Source: Anaerolineae bacterium (GTDB lineage: Bacteria > Chloroflexota > Anaerolineae > JAFGEY01). Taken from it: a stretch of 5,953 nucleotides of DNA. This document shows, in pieces, positions 5,658 to 5,953 of the stretch. Position 1 is the stretch's first letter, and every line of letters starts with the position of its first letter. Position numbers and translations under genes: made by a program. The notes beneath the pieces were generated by a model. The model made no database searches, had not been told where the DNA came from, and saw nothing but the letters and a program-made list of their open reading frames with translations. The stretch spans positions 1 through 5,953 of the forward strand of contig JAFGJF010000518.1 in assembly GCA_016929205.1 (NCBI GenBank), written 5' to 3'.

Positions 5658-5953
5658 CTACACCCGCTCCATTTGGCCGCTCTTGTGCGAACGATAGCAG
5701 GCATCAATGACCCGCATATTGGCATCCAGCGGCTCCCAGGCATAGACCGGCTCACGTATGCCGCGCACGGCCAGGCTCACGTCCTCGACCTCGCCGGTAT
5801 AGCCATTCCCGGGTTCGACGCGAATCTCCTGCGTCTCGCCGCCGGTCATCAGCAGCATCGCCGGAACGTTCGGAGGTGGGTTCCAGCCATAGGTGCCGGT
5901 CAGTCGCCCGTTTTCACCGAGCACGCTGAACGGTCCGCCATATGGAGCGTTAA
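5658..5953 (-). CDS. Gfo/Idh/MocA-family oxidoreductase, C-terminal end (5' part beyond right edge)
   Basis: The frame is open to the right edge and shows the last 97 residues. It begins NAPYGGPFSVLGENGRLTG, a beta strand and turn typical of the substrate-binding domain, then GTYGWNPPPNVP, and ends with the family's characteristic final segment: GEVEDVSLAVRGIREPVYAWE followed by ANMRVIDACYRSHKSG, split here for clarity. The EDVSLAVRG/MRVIDACYRS pair is diagnostic of the C-terminal helices. These NAD(P)-dependent enzymes act on sugars, inositols or related polyols in the cytoplasm; the Rossmann domain and the catalytic EKP and histidine motifs lie outside the window, so the substrate is unknown. 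The GTG at 5922-5924 is an internal valine codon rather than a start. The gene is convergent with the Kelch-protein gene and ends 60 nt from it. Confidence 0.87.
   Translation of the reverse strand, partial: NAPYGGPFSVLGENGRLTGTYGWNPPPNVPAMLLMTGGETQEIRVEPGNGYTGEVEDVSLAVRGIREPVYAWEPLDANMRVIDACYRSHKSGQMERV

Overview
The window looks like part of a bacterial chromosome of moderately high GC, most plausibly from the Chloroflexota (Anaerolineae-like). This is an inference from three things: a secreted protein ending in the short tail YLPTVLN, a type common on exported proteins of that phylum; a tungsten-type aldehyde:ferredoxin oxidoreductase of the kind found in anaerobes; and the sugar-acid flavour of the metabolic genes. 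No rRNA, tRNA, CRISPR array or insertion sequence was seen.

Left half (1-2277, minus strand): a leftward transcription unit. A good promoter (TTGGCA, 16-bp spacer, TATAAT, 2250-2277) and a strong ribosome binding site lead into a dihydrodipicolinate synthase-family gene. Only its first 84 codons remain. It runs directly into the C-terminal half of an IlvD/Edd-type sugar-acid dehydratase, out of frame. The join (about 1954-1970) carries a tandem 8-bp repeat, and both partners are truncated there, so this looks like an internal deletion or an assembly misjoin. Downstream lie an apparently intact ferredoxin with four [4Fe-4S] clusters (557-1078) and, overlapping it by ATGA, the start of a tungsten aldehyde oxidoreductase that leaves the window on the left. 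The ancestral unit was probably an oxidative (non-phosphorylating Entner-Doudoroff or Dahms/Weimberg-like) sugar-acid pathway: dehydratase, aldolase or dehydratase of the DHDPS family, then ferredoxin-linked oxidation of the resulting aldehyde. In this sequence only the ferredoxin/AOR part looks usable.

Middle (2203-2398): a divergent, AT-rich intergenic region with the leftward promoter, a TATAAT box for the rightward genes, and an inverted repeat CAAACAAA/TTTGTTTG spanning the leftward -10.

Right half (2399-5597, plus strand): two consecutive genes for exported beta-propeller proteins. One is a membrane-anchored protein with sialidase-type Asp-boxes. The other is a 657-residue secreted protein with two N-terminal beta-rich, cysteine-containing regions, a Kelch-like propeller and the YLP tail. 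A 9-bp hairpin with a 3-nt loop sits between them. Neither has a function I can name.

Right edge (5658-5953, minus strand): the C-terminal end of a Gfo/Idh/MocA-family oxidoreductase, convergent with the Kelch-protein gene. This family commonly acts on sugars and inositols, in keeping with a carbohydrate-related neighbourhood.
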